The notes beneath the pieces are model-generated. The model worked only from the letters and a program-made list of their open reading frames with translations, was not told the DNA's origin and ran no database searches. From NCBI GenBank assembly GCA_011959805.1, contig BLMC01000022.1, forward strand, positions 1 to 38,405: a stretch of 38,405 nt of DNA. Reading direction: 5' to 3'. Each line of letters begins with the position of its first letter. Positions within the stretch are counted from its first letter, which is position 1. A program made the translations under genes and the position numbers. This document shows positions 30,823 through 38,405 of the stretch, in pieces. This DNA is from Lachnospiraceae bacterium. Lineage in GTDB: Bacteria; Bacillota; Clostridia; Lachnospirales; Lachnospiraceae.

Positions 30823-32618
30823 TCAATTATTTTTATATTTCTACTCTTCTCAAGAAAATCTCGATATATTTTTTTATCTTTTTCAAAACAATATAAGTCG
30901 CACAAGTAATATACTGCTTTTGCCCACTCATCACATTCTTTTTCTGGAATGTGATTTGTGCTTAAAATCTGCAAAATATTATGAATACAGTGCGAAAGTT
31001 GCATTGCCTTCCCACACAAAAATTCAATTTGCAATTCTTCGAGTGCATCTTCTATATCTCCGCATTCATGTACATAATTATGAAACAGAATTTGATAGGA
31101 ACGATATCTAAATTTTATTTTTATCTTGCTGCTTTTTATTTTTTCTAGCGTCGTTTTATACAAATCAACTGCACTCTTTTTATCTTTTATTTCACAAAGA
31201 GAAATACAAATATTATTGATAACCAACACTTCATTTCTCATAGGAATATGAGAAAAAGTCTTTTGTTCCATATTCATAAATCGTTCTGACAATTTTCTTA
31301 ATTCTTCTAGCGCCTCCTCTGTCGTTATCTCCCCAAAACGTTTCGCAGTAACAATTTCATAAAGTCTAACAACCATGTTATTTTCTGATATTTTCATGTC
31401 AAGAGCATCTTTTAATTTTTTTGTCGCTTCTTTTGCTCTCTGAAAATCACGGCGCATTATAAATCCATCAATACTTCTTTTTAACTCCATCACTTCAAAG
31501 GAATTTGTCACAACACATCCATTATATCTATTCTTTTCTAATCCTAAACTTTCCATCAGTTTCTCAAATGTCTTTTTATTTGGAGACACTTTACCTGTTT
31601 CTACACGAGAAAGAGATTCTGTATTCTGGTAAACTCCCTCCGCAAGCTGTGCCTGTGTCATATGCTGCGACTTTCGTTCTGCGCGAATCAACTCATAATC
31701 TAAATGGTAATCTCTTTGATAGCAATTATAGAACAAGGAATCTGTGGGATACCACTTTTTTGCATATCCATTCCATAAAAATGTTAATATTTCGTAATCC
31801 TGCATCCATTTACTTCTATCTGGTGCAATACCTAATGCCTCCTCTGATTTTACCATCAAATTTAAAAGTGGAATCATAAAATAAAGTATGGCATTTTTTC
31901 TCAATTCTTCTAATCCCTGTTTGCAAAATGCAATTGCCTGAAAATAATCTTTATCCAAAAAGCTAATACCACTAAGCAACCATGTACATTTACTGATTAG
32001 TTTCGCATACTCCTCATCTTCTCTAAAATGTCCTTCAATATAATCCATACAAATTTTAAGACGATATTTCGCTGTCTTTCTTATATTGACATCTTCAAGA
32101 TTTGCTTCCATATTTAATCGTTCGAGAGCAATTAAATTTTCTAGCTCCACCGCTGAGAGAAGATTTTTTTCCATTTGTTCATAAGAAAATCTTGGTAAAG
32201 TAGAATCAATCGCTTTTTGTAAATAATATGCTGCCGACGTAAAATTTTGTTCAATCCAATAAGCCAAACTTGCCCTCATACGCTGTTGATACATTTCATC
32301 GACACGGGTACGTGTTGGATATTTTTGTAGTAACCATTCCGCCAACTTTCTCTTTTTACAGTAAATTGCCTTCGCAATTAAATCTCGTTTGCGAACCATA
32401 TTATAAAGATCACTGTTCAACACCATCTCAAATTTATCTGGTGATTGTCCAAGACGTTGTAAAAAAATATCCAACATTAACACGTCTGCTGTATAGCGAT
32501 CTTCCTCCAATTCCTGTAGTACATGTTCTGAACATACGCCATATGATAACTTTTTCCTTGAAATATTTTTTGTCATTCGTATCTCTTTTATCAGACTTCC
32601 CACTGTTATAAATCCCAT
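30819..32618 (-). CDS. RRNPP-like regulator with two HTH domains and TPR-like repeats
   Basis: A 599-residue soluble protein. An N-terminal XRE-type HTH covers about residues 7-60 (VGSLIKEIRMTKNISRKKLS). A second, better preserved HTH covers about 307-360 (LIRAERKSQHMTQAQLAEGV). Helical, TPR-like repeats fill about 65-300 and 375-599. The protein reads like a duplicated HTH-TPR receptor, whereas PlcR, Rgg or ComR have one HTH and about 280-320 residues. TPR domains of that family bind imported peptide pheromones. A 55-residue exported peptide gene is convergent with it, ends overlapping by 4 nt. AGGAGAAAAAA precedes the ATG. AAAGTACA just upstream matches the arms of the inverted repeat at 30510-30576, hinting at autoregulation. 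Confidence 0.78.
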   Translation of the reverse strand: MGFITVGSLIKEIRMTKNISRKKLSYGVCSEHVLQELEEDRYTADVLMLDIFLQRLGQSPDKFEMVLNSDLYNMVRKRDLIAKAIYCKKRKLAEWLLQKYPTRTRVDEMYQQRMRASLAYWIEQNFTSAAYYLQKAIDSTLPRFSYEQMEKNLLSAVELENLIALERLNMEANLEDVNIRKTAKYRLKICMDYIEGHFREDEEYAKLISKCTWLLSGISFLDKDYFQAIAFCKQGLEELRKNAILYFMIPLLNLMVKSEEALGIAPDRSKWMQDYEILTFLWNGYAKKWYPTDSLFYNCYQRDYHLDYELIRAERKSQHMTQAQLAEGVYQNTESLSRVETGKVSPNKKTFEKLMESLGLEKNRYNGCVVTNSFEVMELKRSIDGFIMRRDFQRAKEATKKLKDALDMKISENNMVVRLYEIVTAKRFGEITTEEALEELRKLSERFMNMEQKTFSHIPMRNEVLVINNICISLCEIKDKKSAVDLYKTTLEKIKSSKIKIKFRYRSYQILFHNYVHECGDIEDALEELQIEFLCGKAMQLSHCIHNILQILSTNHIPEKECDEWAKAVYYLCDLYCFEKDKKIYRDFLEKSRNIKIID

Positions 32619-32978
32619 TTTTTTCTCCTGTACTTTGTACTACAAATATTACTTTGTTTGTAATTTTATCATAACCTCCTATTTTGTGCAAACCAGATAA
32701 TTCGTATAAATAATACAATCATACACCACACACGCCAGCTTCGATGATATACTTCCTTGGGATATTTATGTGCACAAAAAATAGTAAATCTCTTATTTTT
32801 CAATAAGGCAAAAGAAAAATATTCTTTAGAACTTGTTAATAATACGTGCAAATTTGCCAACTTCGGTTGGTAGATTTTTTACCTGCTAGATGATATACTC
32901 TTTATATAGTTTCATTCTAAACCGCATAAATACCTATTCTACAAACAATTTGGACATGCAAGTACAAGGAGGATTTTT
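32619..32978. other. Divergent intergenic region of the double-HTH and XRE regulators
   Basis: 360 nt without a convincing gene. Next to the double-HTH gene is GTACTTTGTAC (32630-32640) and an AT-rich promoter-like stretch (minus strand TTATGA, then TAATAT). A hairpin with T-run lies at 32850-32880. TATACT at about 32892-32897 may be the -10 for the XRE gene. A 63-codon minus-strand frame here starts at TTG without a ribosome site and is not called. Confidence 0.5.
32850..32880 (+). terminator. Terminator-like hairpin upstream of the XRE regulator gene
   Basis: Twelve-pair stem AAATTTGCCAAC/GTTGGTAGATTT (two G-T pairs) with a TTCG tetraloop, followed by a T-run on the + strand. No gene ends here on the + strand, so it may be an attenuator, or the end of a small unannotated RNA. 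Confidence 0.6.
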
Positions 32979-33425
32979 ATGAAATTAGGAAACAGCTTCT
33001 TTCATGCACGAAAAAAAAGTGGACTAACACAGGAGGACGTTGCTCAAGAACTGGGCGTAAGTAGACAAACCATCTCCAAGTGGGAGACCGACGAGACGCT
33101 ACCTGATATCCGCCAATCCAAAAGAATGGCACTGTTGTACAATGTATCATTAGATGACCTAATCGAGTTTGATGCTGATGTAAGAGAAATCGAGCAGGTG
33201 ATAGAGCAAACCAGCGAAGAAACACAATCAAAAATTGACTGGACGGCCGTATGGGGAAAGAAATATCCCATTTTACTTCAATATCAAAGTGAAGTAAACA
33301 TACCAAATTATGAAGTTCGACTGACAGAAATGTTAGAGGAATTAAAAAAAGAATATAGATATACTGAACTAGATGCCTTTCTGGTACTAAAAGACATTTT
33401 GGCAAAAATATGGAAACAAGCATAA
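32979..33425 (+). CDS. XRE-family transcriptional regulator
   Basis: A 148-residue regulator. Residues 5-62 are a classic HTH_3 domain (RKKSGLTQEDVAQELGVSR, QTISKWETDETLPDIRQSKR). The rest (about 75-148) is a polar, helical tail with an isolated Trp-rich segment (IDWTAVWGKKYP). AAGGAGG lies upstream of the ATG. The transporter gene downstream starts inside its last codons (16-nt overlap), so the regulator likely controls that small operon. Confidence 0.88.
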   Translation: MKLGNSFFHARKKSGLTQEDVAQELGVSRQTISKWETDETLPDIRQSKRMALLYNVSLDDLIEFDADVREIEQVIEQTSEETQSKIDWTAVWGKKYPILLQYQSEVNIPNYEVRLTEMLEELKKEYRYTELDAFLVLKDILAKIWKQA

Positions 33426-34534
33426 CAATTTTATATTCCATTTTGCATCTATTAGTAGATGGCATCTGCGCATTTGCCATGTTTGATAGATTTCTGCCAA
33501 GCGGAAATCTACCAGTAAGCTTTTTATTATACAACTTTTGTGCCTTTGCGTTACAGATGCCATTTGGTGCTACACTCGATATTATTCAAAAGAAAAAGAA
33601 GTATTCTAACATTGCGCTAGTTCCTTGTCTTACAGTAGTCATTGGTGTCCTATTTACAATTCTTGGGACGTTGACACACCCAGCTATATTAGGAATAGGC
33701 AATGCATTATTCCACATTGGCGGTGGTGTTGGCACAATCCAGGCAGATCATGCAAATCACTGGAGAGGCAAGGGACTTGGCGTTTTTGTTGCCCCCGGAG
33801 CACTTGGTTTATATCTAGGAACCCTAGCCGCTAAAAATGAAATATTACAATACTGGCTTTTAATTGCCAGTATTATAATGATATTATGCTGTATTTTGGC
33901 AATTTTTAAATGCAAAAAAGCAACCACAATTGAAGAGTATATTTCTATTTTTAAATGCAAAAAAGCAACCACAATTGAAGAGTATATTTCTATTCATCAG
34001 AAATCAGATATAGCTACTAAACAGCAAAACTATTCTTATAGAAAAAACTCTATACTTTACTTAGCACTCTGCTGCTTACTGGTAGTTATACTGCGCTCCT
34101 ATCTTGGTATAGCAGTTATCTTTCCGTGGAAAACCTCCGTTTTAAGCGGATTTTTTGCCGTGTTGTCAATTGTGTTGGGCAAAATGGCTGGCGGTTTTCT
34201 GGCTGCACGTTATGGCATTCTTCGTACATCAGTCGCTTCGCTGCTACTTGCAGCAATCGCATACTTTTTCTCTGTCACCATGCCATTTGGTCTTGCAGCA
34301 CTGCTATTATTTAATATGACAATGCCAATTACACTGTATCTAATGGTATGTCGCTTTCCAAAAATGCCAGGATTTGCATTTGGTTTTTTAACCTTTGGTC
34401 TTTTTGTTGGATTTCTTCCTGAATTTTTTGGACTTACAACTGTAGCAAATGGACATCTAATAGGGTGTATTGGAAGCATATTTTCTTTACTACTTTTGTG
34501 GGCAGGTATATATTTTGAGTCTCACTCTACTTGA
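33410..34534 (+). CDS. MFS-like membrane transporter with internal duplication
   Basis: A 374-residue membrane protein with about ten to eleven helices. Small-residue-rich helices and FGATLDIIQKKKK after the second helix resemble the major facilitator loop 2-3 motif; the second half has GKMAGGFLAARYGILR in the matching place. The substrate is unknown. Between the two halves the 15-residue stretch FKCKKATTIEEYISI occurs twice in a row, from a 45-bp DNA duplication at 33902-33994. The start overlaps the XRE gene; only a weak GG lies before it, which fits translational coupling. Confidence 0.78.
   Translation: METSITILYSILHLLVDGICAFAMFDRFLPSGNLPVSFLLYNFCAFALQMPFGATLDIIQKKKKYSNIALVPCLTVVIGVLFTILGTLTHPAILGIGNALFHIGGGVGTIQADHANHWRGKGLGVFVAPGALGLYLGTLAAKNEILQYWLLIASIIMILCCILAIFKCKKATTIEEYISIFKCKKATTIEEYISIHQKSDIATKQQNYSYRKNSILYLALCCLLVVILRSYLGIAVIFPWKTSVLSGFFAVLSIVLGKMAGGFLAARYGILRTSVASLLLAAIAYFFSVTMPFGLAALLLFNMTMPITLYLMVCRFPKMPGFAFGFLTFGLFVGFLPEFFGLTTVANGHLIGCIGSIFSLLLLWAGIYFESHST
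33902..33994 (+). repeat. Exact 45-bp tandem duplication inside the transporter gene
   Basis: Bases 33902-33949 are identical to 33947-33994 (period 45). Being a multiple of three, it preserves the frame and adds 15 residues to the central loop. Complete identity points to a recent slippage event, and copy number may vary between strains. Confidence 0.95.
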
Positions 34535-34557
34535 TTTTGAAAAATTGGAGGTGTCTT

Positions 34558-34929
34558 TTGGCTGTCTGGCTTCTTAAAATGTTTGGTTATGCCTTAATCC
34601 TTACACTTATTATAGAACTTGGAATGGCATTTTTTCTTGGAATTCGTTCCCGAAAAGTCCTTTTGTTAATCCTGTTTGTAAATATACTTACAAATCCTCC
34701 TGCCGTATTGCTATACTGGTTAGGCAATCTGTATCTGCCAGATATTGTAGATTTTTGGTTGCAACTTGTGATTGAGCTTGTTGTTGTTATTGTTGAATCG
34801 CTGATTTATTATTGTTTTTCTATCAAGAAGAACTGGAACCTTACGCATCCAATACTATTATCATTTACTACAAACATTTGTTCATGGATTATTGGATTAT
34901 TAATCTTAGTCAGAGAAGATTTCTGGTAA
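34558..34929 (+). CDS. Small four-helix membrane protein of unknown function
   Basis: A 123-residue hydrophobic protein with about four membrane segments. TTG at 34558 is the likely start because GGAGG lies six bases upstream. A longer frame from a TTG at 34531 overlaps the transporter stop and has no such site. I do not recognise the family. Position right after the transporter gene suggests co-transcription with it and the XRE regulator. Confidence 0.65.
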   Translation: MAVWLLKMFGYALILTLIIELGMAFFLGIRSRKVLLLILFVNILTNPPAVLLYWLGNLYLPDIVDFWLQLVIELVVVIVESLIYYCFSIKKNWNLTHPILLSFTTNICSWIIGLLILVREDFW

Positions 34930-35201
34930 AAAATATAATTTTATCTCGATGAGTGTATCCGACTAAGACAACGCTTTGGTAAGATTGCAAATGTGAGAAT
35001 TGGTTTTATGTTCGCAGAACTGACACACACTACAGCAAGAATGTGATGATATTCTTGAATCTCTAATTTGTTTTAAATTTGTTTTTTAGAGATTCTTTCT
35101 TATCAAAATACAAGCTCATTTTTTATAGAATCAAAAATTTTTGCAAAAGTTAATGCAAAAGAAACTTTAAAAAACGATTTCCTAACATTGGAGGTATCAA
35201 A
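34930..35201 (+). other. Spacer with possible gene remnant
   Basis: Between the small membrane protein and the secreted SH3-like protein. A frame from about 34945 to the TGA at 35044-35046 encodes RQRFGKIANVRIGFMF and reads protein-like, but begins after a stop without a start codon. It may be the tail of a decayed gene. A terminator follows at 35057-35100. Confidence 0.35.
35057..35100 (+). terminator. Terminator ahead of the secreted SH3-like protein gene
   Basis: GAATCTCTAA (35057-35066) and TTAGAGATTC (35086-35095) form a perfect 10-bp stem with a 19-nt loop, followed by TTTCTT. It separates the XRE-transporter operon from the next gene. Confidence 0.7.
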
Positions 35202-35999
35202 ATGAAAAGATGGCTATCTATTCTTATTACAGTATTTTGTTGTATGTTGTTTGTTCTTCCTGTACAGGCAGATATTATCTGGGAACCTGATGATTATTTT
35301 TATAATCAGCATGCTTCAAGCTGTACCTATGTCAATCGCATGTTTACTACAAATGGCCCTGATGGCATTGTGATTGTCTATAAAAATCCAGAATCACCAC
35401 AGAAAGTTACTCAACTAAAAAATGGAATTAAAACCTATATCTCTTACACATATTCTGACGCAGATGGTATTATCTGGGGTATTTATGAAGATTCTGACAA
35501 AATAGGTTGGCTACCAATGGATTATATGGAATTGGTCTATGATAGTATTTCGTTTCATGAGGATTACGCTGACGAAATTGTCACCGAAAGTGGCGAACTA
35601 AAAAATCAATATAAAAATAAAGAGATCTATCTATGGAAATATCCGGGATCTGAAGAATTTAACATAATCAAGGTGGAGGATTTTATGCCATCTTATAACA
35701 GTGTATATCTTGATGAGGAAAACAGATGTTGGGGAAATATCAATTATTATTTTGGATTTAGAGATGTCTGGATTTGTATTGACCAGCCTACAGATGATTT
35801 TAATACACTTTATCCTTCGGGTTCTCCACAAAAAAACACAATGCAAAAAGACAATGATATCAAATCAGAAAGCACATCTACTGCCAAACGTATTGTGCCA
35901 AAACAAAATACTGCGATGGTTATACTGACGGTTATATTGGTACTTGCCGTCATGCTTACCACCGCAGGATTATTACTAAAATTTAAGCGAAACGAATAA
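35202..35999 (+). CDS. Secreted, membrane-anchored protein with SH3-like region
   Basis: A 265-residue protein. An N-terminal signal peptide (MKRWLSILITVFCCMLFVLP, cleavage likely after VQA) and a C-terminal membrane helix (about 238-260) followed by KFKRNE give a single-pass protein facing out. Residues about 50-115 look like a bacterial SH3 domain (GIVIVYKNPES, then GWLPMDYMELVY), and a second similar stretch lies near 145-195. A Ser/Thr/Lys-rich linker (about 205-232) joins them to the anchor. SH3b domains often bind cell wall. TGGAGG precedes the ATG. Its stop is eight bases from the stop of the convergent chemoreceptor gene. Confidence 0.75.
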   Translation: MKRWLSILITVFCCMLFVLPVQADIIWEPDDYFYNQHASSCTYVNRMFTTNGPDGIVIVYKNPESPQKVTQLKNGIKTYISYTYSDADGIIWGIYEDSDKIGWLPMDYMELVYDSISFHEDYADEIVTESGELKNQYKNKEIYLWKYPGSEEFNIIKVEDFMPSYNSVYLDEENRCWGNINYYFGFRDVWICIDQPTDDFNTLYPSGSPQKNTMQKDNDIKSESTSTAKRIVPKQNTAMVILTVILVLAVMLTTAGLLLKFKRNE

Positions 36000-36012
36000 A
36001 ATACATTTTATT
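35995..36012. terminator. AT palindrome at the convergent gene ends
   Basis: AATAAAAT and ATTTTATT (2-nt loop) span the stop codons of both convergent genes. It may be a minimal bidirectional terminator, but pure A/T pairing makes it weak. Confidence 0.3.
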
Positions 36013-38128
36013 TTAAGTGAAACCGATTTACCAGTTCATGCAAGCGCTTGGACTGGTCTGACAACTCTGCACTTGTGGCAGCGCTATTCTGTGCAAAGGA
36101 AGAGTTTGACTGAACTACACTACTAATTAAATCAACATTGGTGGTAATCTGTTCCAAAACACTTTTCTGATTCTGAGAAGCGCTGCTGATTTTCTCCATC
36201 GACCTTAAGATTTCCTCAGAACCTTTTACAACCGTCATAAGAGATTTTGCTGTATTGTCCGCAATTCCCATACCATTTTCAACTGCCTTTTGAGAACTTG
36301 CAATCAGGGTCGCTGTCTGATTGACCGCCTGTGCACTCTTTGCAGCCAACTCACGAATTTCATTTGCCACCACAGCAAACCCCTTTCCAGCCATTCCTGC
36401 TCTTGATGCCTCGATAGAGGCATTTAGAGAGAGCAGATTTGTCTGCGCTGCAATATCCTCAATTGTCTTGACAATCTTCTCAATTTCACTTGAAGAGTGA
36501 CTAATTTCTGTCATCGCATGGATCAAGTGCCCCATCTCTTTATTGCTCTCATCAATATGCCGATTTACCTCGGATACAAAACTATTTGCGGTCTGCGCAT
36601 CCATAGCATTTGCAGAGACATCCTGTGACAAGCTGTCAATGGATGCTGCTAGTTGATCGATTGCCGATGCCTGTTCTGTAGCGCCATCTGATAGAATCTG
36701 CGCACCGGAAGATACATTTTCCGAACTAGCTGACACTTCATCAGCCGAATGAACAATTTCATGCAATGTTTCGTTTAGAGATTGTGAAATCTTCTCAATC
36801 GATACCTGAATTGGAATAAAATCACCTATGTAATCCTGTGTGATATTAATGTCCATATTATTGTCCGCCATCTGAGAAAGCTGTTCGGAAATATCCTTCA
36901 CATAGCTATTGATAATCATGCTAATATGATTAAACGCTTGCGACAGTCGTCCCAGTTCATCCTCAGACTGAATATCAATATGAATGTTTAAGTCGCCTGC
37001 TTCCAACTTGGCTGCACCCTCTGTAATCAACTGTATTGGATCAAGTGAGCGCTTAATAATGCGATTCATTGATTTTATCAATATAATTCCAAATAACACT
37101 ACCAGGAAAGTCAATTTTCCAGCACCCTCAATAATCGGTCCATAAAACTCCATACTGTTAACTGTCATATGTAATGTCCACTGTGTCTTATTATTTACTG
37201 TTAATGGTACTGTCACACACACTCCGCCTTTTCCTGTGCCAAAATTTGTTCTCCCTTTAATCAGAGTACGGTTGCTTCTCAACTCTCCTTCTGGCATTTC
37301 ATAAAGCTTCTGTGCATCTTTCTCCATGGTATTGTATCCCACTTCAGAGGCAGTCTTTCCTACTGTTGTGTCATCAGCCGAATCTACCAAAATAGTCCCA
37401 TCTGCTGCAAGTGCCACCAAATGAGCGGACTTATAATCTGTACTAACCAGCAATTGTTCTTGCATATTATCAAGTGCTACATCCACACCAGATACGCCAA
37501 GAAATGCTCCTTGATCATCCCAGAGTGGCGCGATGATACTAATCATCATAATGTTTTTTCCCATCAGCTCATACACATATGGGTCCATAATATATGGCTC
37601 TCCACTTTGTTTAATCTGCTTCCAATAGTCTTTATCATAATTGTCGAAGGCATCTTCATGTTTCTCAAAGACATACCCTGTCTTCTCCTCATTAGGATAA
37701 ACAACAGATTCAAACGCCATATCCTTTTTATGGACACTGTATGGCACACCATTTTCATCCGCAATGGCATTTTGCTCAAAATAAGCAAACGCTGTTGGAA
37801 AGCCGTCACCACCCTCCAAAAGTCCCACTAAGGCTATGTCGATTGCCCCTCTTTGCTCCTTTGGGTCGAGCGTGGAAATGTTTCTAAGCGCGCCTGAAAA
37901 ACCTATTACCTTTCCATACGCCTCCTCAATATCATTTACTAGCAAAAAAGCATTTTCATGAGCAACTGCAGATAACTTCTCTCGATTGACTCGTATCAGC
38001 GACTTAGCAGATAGCAAGGCTGACATTAGAATTGTAAGCAAAAAAATAACAGCTATAATGACTGCCATTTTTGAAATAATTTTTTGGCTGAGACTGCTGC
38101 TCTTTTCATTATTAGATTTTTTAAACAT
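36008..38128 (-). CDS. Methyl-accepting chemotaxis protein with dCache sensor
   Basis: A 706-residue chemoreceptor. Helix 1 (about 20-43) and helix 2 (about 338-355) bracket a periplasmic-type dCache_1 domain ([19 protein letters not shown] and [14 protein letters not shown] are its landmarks). HAMP follows at about 360-415, then the signalling domain with the hairpin tip [21 protein letters not shown] and [19 protein letters not shown]. It relays ligand binding to CheA/CheW to steer flagella. The Arg of the amino-acid binding motif of amino-acid-sensing dCache domains is not evident (YDKDYW), so the ligand is open. It has a near-consensus sigma-A promoter rather than a sigma-28 one. Confidence 0.93.
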   Translation of the reverse strand: MFKKSNNEKSSSLSQKIISKMAVIIAVIFLLTILMSALLSAKSLIRVNREKLSAVAHENAFLLVNDIEEAYGKVIGFSGALRNISTLDPKEQRGAIDIALVGLLEGGDGFPTAFAYFEQNAIADENGVPYSVHKKDMAFESVVYPNEEKTGYVFEKHEDAFDNYDKDYWKQIKQSGEPYIMDPYVYELMGKNIMMISIIAPLWDDQGAFLGVSGVDVALDNMQEQLLVSTDYKSAHLVALAADGTILVDSADDTTVGKTASEVGYNTMEKDAQKLYEMPEGELRSNRTLIKGRTNFGTGKGGVCVTVPLTVNNKTQWTLHMTVNSMEFYGPIIEGAGKLTFLVVLFGIILIKSMNRIIKRSLDPIQLITEGAAKLEAGDLNIHIDIQSEDELGRLSQAFNHISMIINSYVKDISEQLSQMADNNMDINITQDYIGDFIPIQVSIEKISQSLNETLHEIVHSADEVSASSENVSSGAQILSDGATEQASAIDQLAASIDSLSQDVSANAMDAQTANSFVSEVNRHIDESNKEMGHLIHAMTEISHSSSEIEKIVKTIEDIAAQTNLLSLNASIEASRAGMAGKGFAVVANEIRELAAKSAQAVNQTATLIASSQKAVENGMGIADNTAKSLMTVVKGSEEILRSMEKISSASQNQKSVLEQITTNVDLISSVVQSNSSFAQNSAATSAELSDQSKRLHELVNRFHLK

Positions 38129-38158
38129 ACACTTTCCCCCATAAAATCATTTTTGATA

Positions 38159-38198
38159 CTACGTTTATTCTCTACGTCTGCTCAGATACCAAACGTAG
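38159..38198 (-). promoter_or_regulatory. Inverted repeat in the chemoreceptor leader
   Basis: CTACGTTT (38159-38166) and AAACGTAG (38191-38198) are perfect complements in the roughly 90-nt 5' leader, with a further TACGT between them. A leader hairpin or operator is possible. It does not match the cyclic di-GMP-I riboswitch pattern. Confidence 0.4.
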
Positions 38199-38224
38199 TC
38201 CTTCACTTATTCTACTTATGGCTT

Positions 38225-38253
38225 ATTATATCTATATTTTCCCAATAAGTCAA
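38225..38253 (-). promoter_or_regulatory. Sigma-A promoter of the chemoreceptor gene
   Basis: Minus strand TTGACT (38248-38253), 17-bp spacer, TATAAT (38225-38230). The remaining bases to the right edge are AT-rich with no gene that I can support. Confidence 0.8.
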
Positions 38254-38405
38254 TTACTGGTTTATAGTAATAAGAAAATTTTAAATTAAAAAGAAATATA
38301 ATAGAAATATAAATGTGGTTGTGCTATCCTGTTAATAATACAAAATTAATGAAGGTAAGATAATGTGAAATTAAAATTTCACACAGGAAAAATGCAAAAG
38401 ACAGC

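Noticed and set aside
32669..32860. Minus-strand 63-codon frame
   Set aside because: It starts at TTG without a ribosome site, overlaps the hairpin at 32850-32880, and has no recognisable domain.
38129..38405. Cyclic di-GMP riboswitch in the chemoreceptor leader or at the right edge
   Set aside because: Chemoreceptor genes in Clostridia often have one, but the conserved core of the GEMM-I class is not present in the leader, and the right edge is cut off.
1..38405. Prophage, CRISPR array, toxin-antitoxin pair, tRNA or rRNA genes
   Set aside because: No phage structural or integrase genes, no regularly spaced repeats, no paired toxin/antitoxin frames and no tRNA-like cloverleaf sequence were found on reading.

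Overview
The window reads as chromosomal DNA of a low-GC, anaerobic, spore-forming Firmicute, most likely of the Lachnospiraceae. The grounds are strong GGAGG-type ribosome sites, AT-rich intergenic DNA, an SpmB spore-maturation gene, a NiaR/NadABC set, a TSCPD protein, an orphan MsmX-type sugar ATPase with a DUF624 protein, BlaI/M56 signalling, and radical-SAM peptide chemistry typical of Clostridia. I see no tRNA, rRNA, CRISPR array or intact insertion sequence.

Layout. 1-5.3 kb: end of an unidentified + strand gene, then leftward genes for a CdaR-type regulator, a MsmX/UgpC sugar ATPase, a DUF624 (YesL-like) membrane protein, an HD/HD-GYP protein and a GNAT acetyltransferase. 5.5-9.3 kb: an HPr-like protein without the catalytic histidine, then a two-component system (hybrid 7TM kinase and OmpR-type regulator) with a clear promoter. 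9.5-12 kb: spmB without spmA, a LytTR regulator, a candidate small RNA and a viroplasmin-RNase H. 12-15.9 kb: a nadA-nadB-nadC-niaR operon with a promoter carrying paired NiaR-like repeats. 15.9-17.7 kb: TSCPD protein and MurG on the + strand, then a scar holding a flavodoxin-gene fragment and hairpins. 17.7-22.2 kb: M56 peptidase/BlaI pair, HIT protein, flavodoxin-SCP2 fusion, rhomboid protease.

22.3-32.6 kb is the most interesting part. Reading leftward from 30269 there is a radical SAM/SPASM maturase, a 56-residue peptide with seven cysteines, a terminator, an ABC exporter, a second ABC ATPase with two membrane partners, and a cytoplasmic S8 protease followed by a strong terminator. The peptide core is three tandem C-x2-C-D-x2-[D/T] modules, so each of the first six cysteines has an Asp or Thr four residues later. 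That is the CX3D logic of freyrasin-type thioether peptides (ranthipeptides). Next to it, a 55-residue secreted-type peptide (30655-30822) ends tail to tail, overlapping by 4 nt, with a 599-residue regulator that has two HTH domains and TPR-like helices. This is the arrangement expected of a peptide pheromone and its cytoplasmic receptor (RRNPP type). The DNA between maturase and pheromone gene holds a perfect 23-bp inverted repeat and related half-sites. I infer a quorum-regulated ranthipeptide system.

33-38.4 kb: an XRE regulator, an MFS-like transporter with a fresh 45-bp tandem duplication, a small membrane protein starting at TTG, a secreted SH3-like membrane-anchored protein, and a dCache chemoreceptor reading leftward from a near-consensus promoter.
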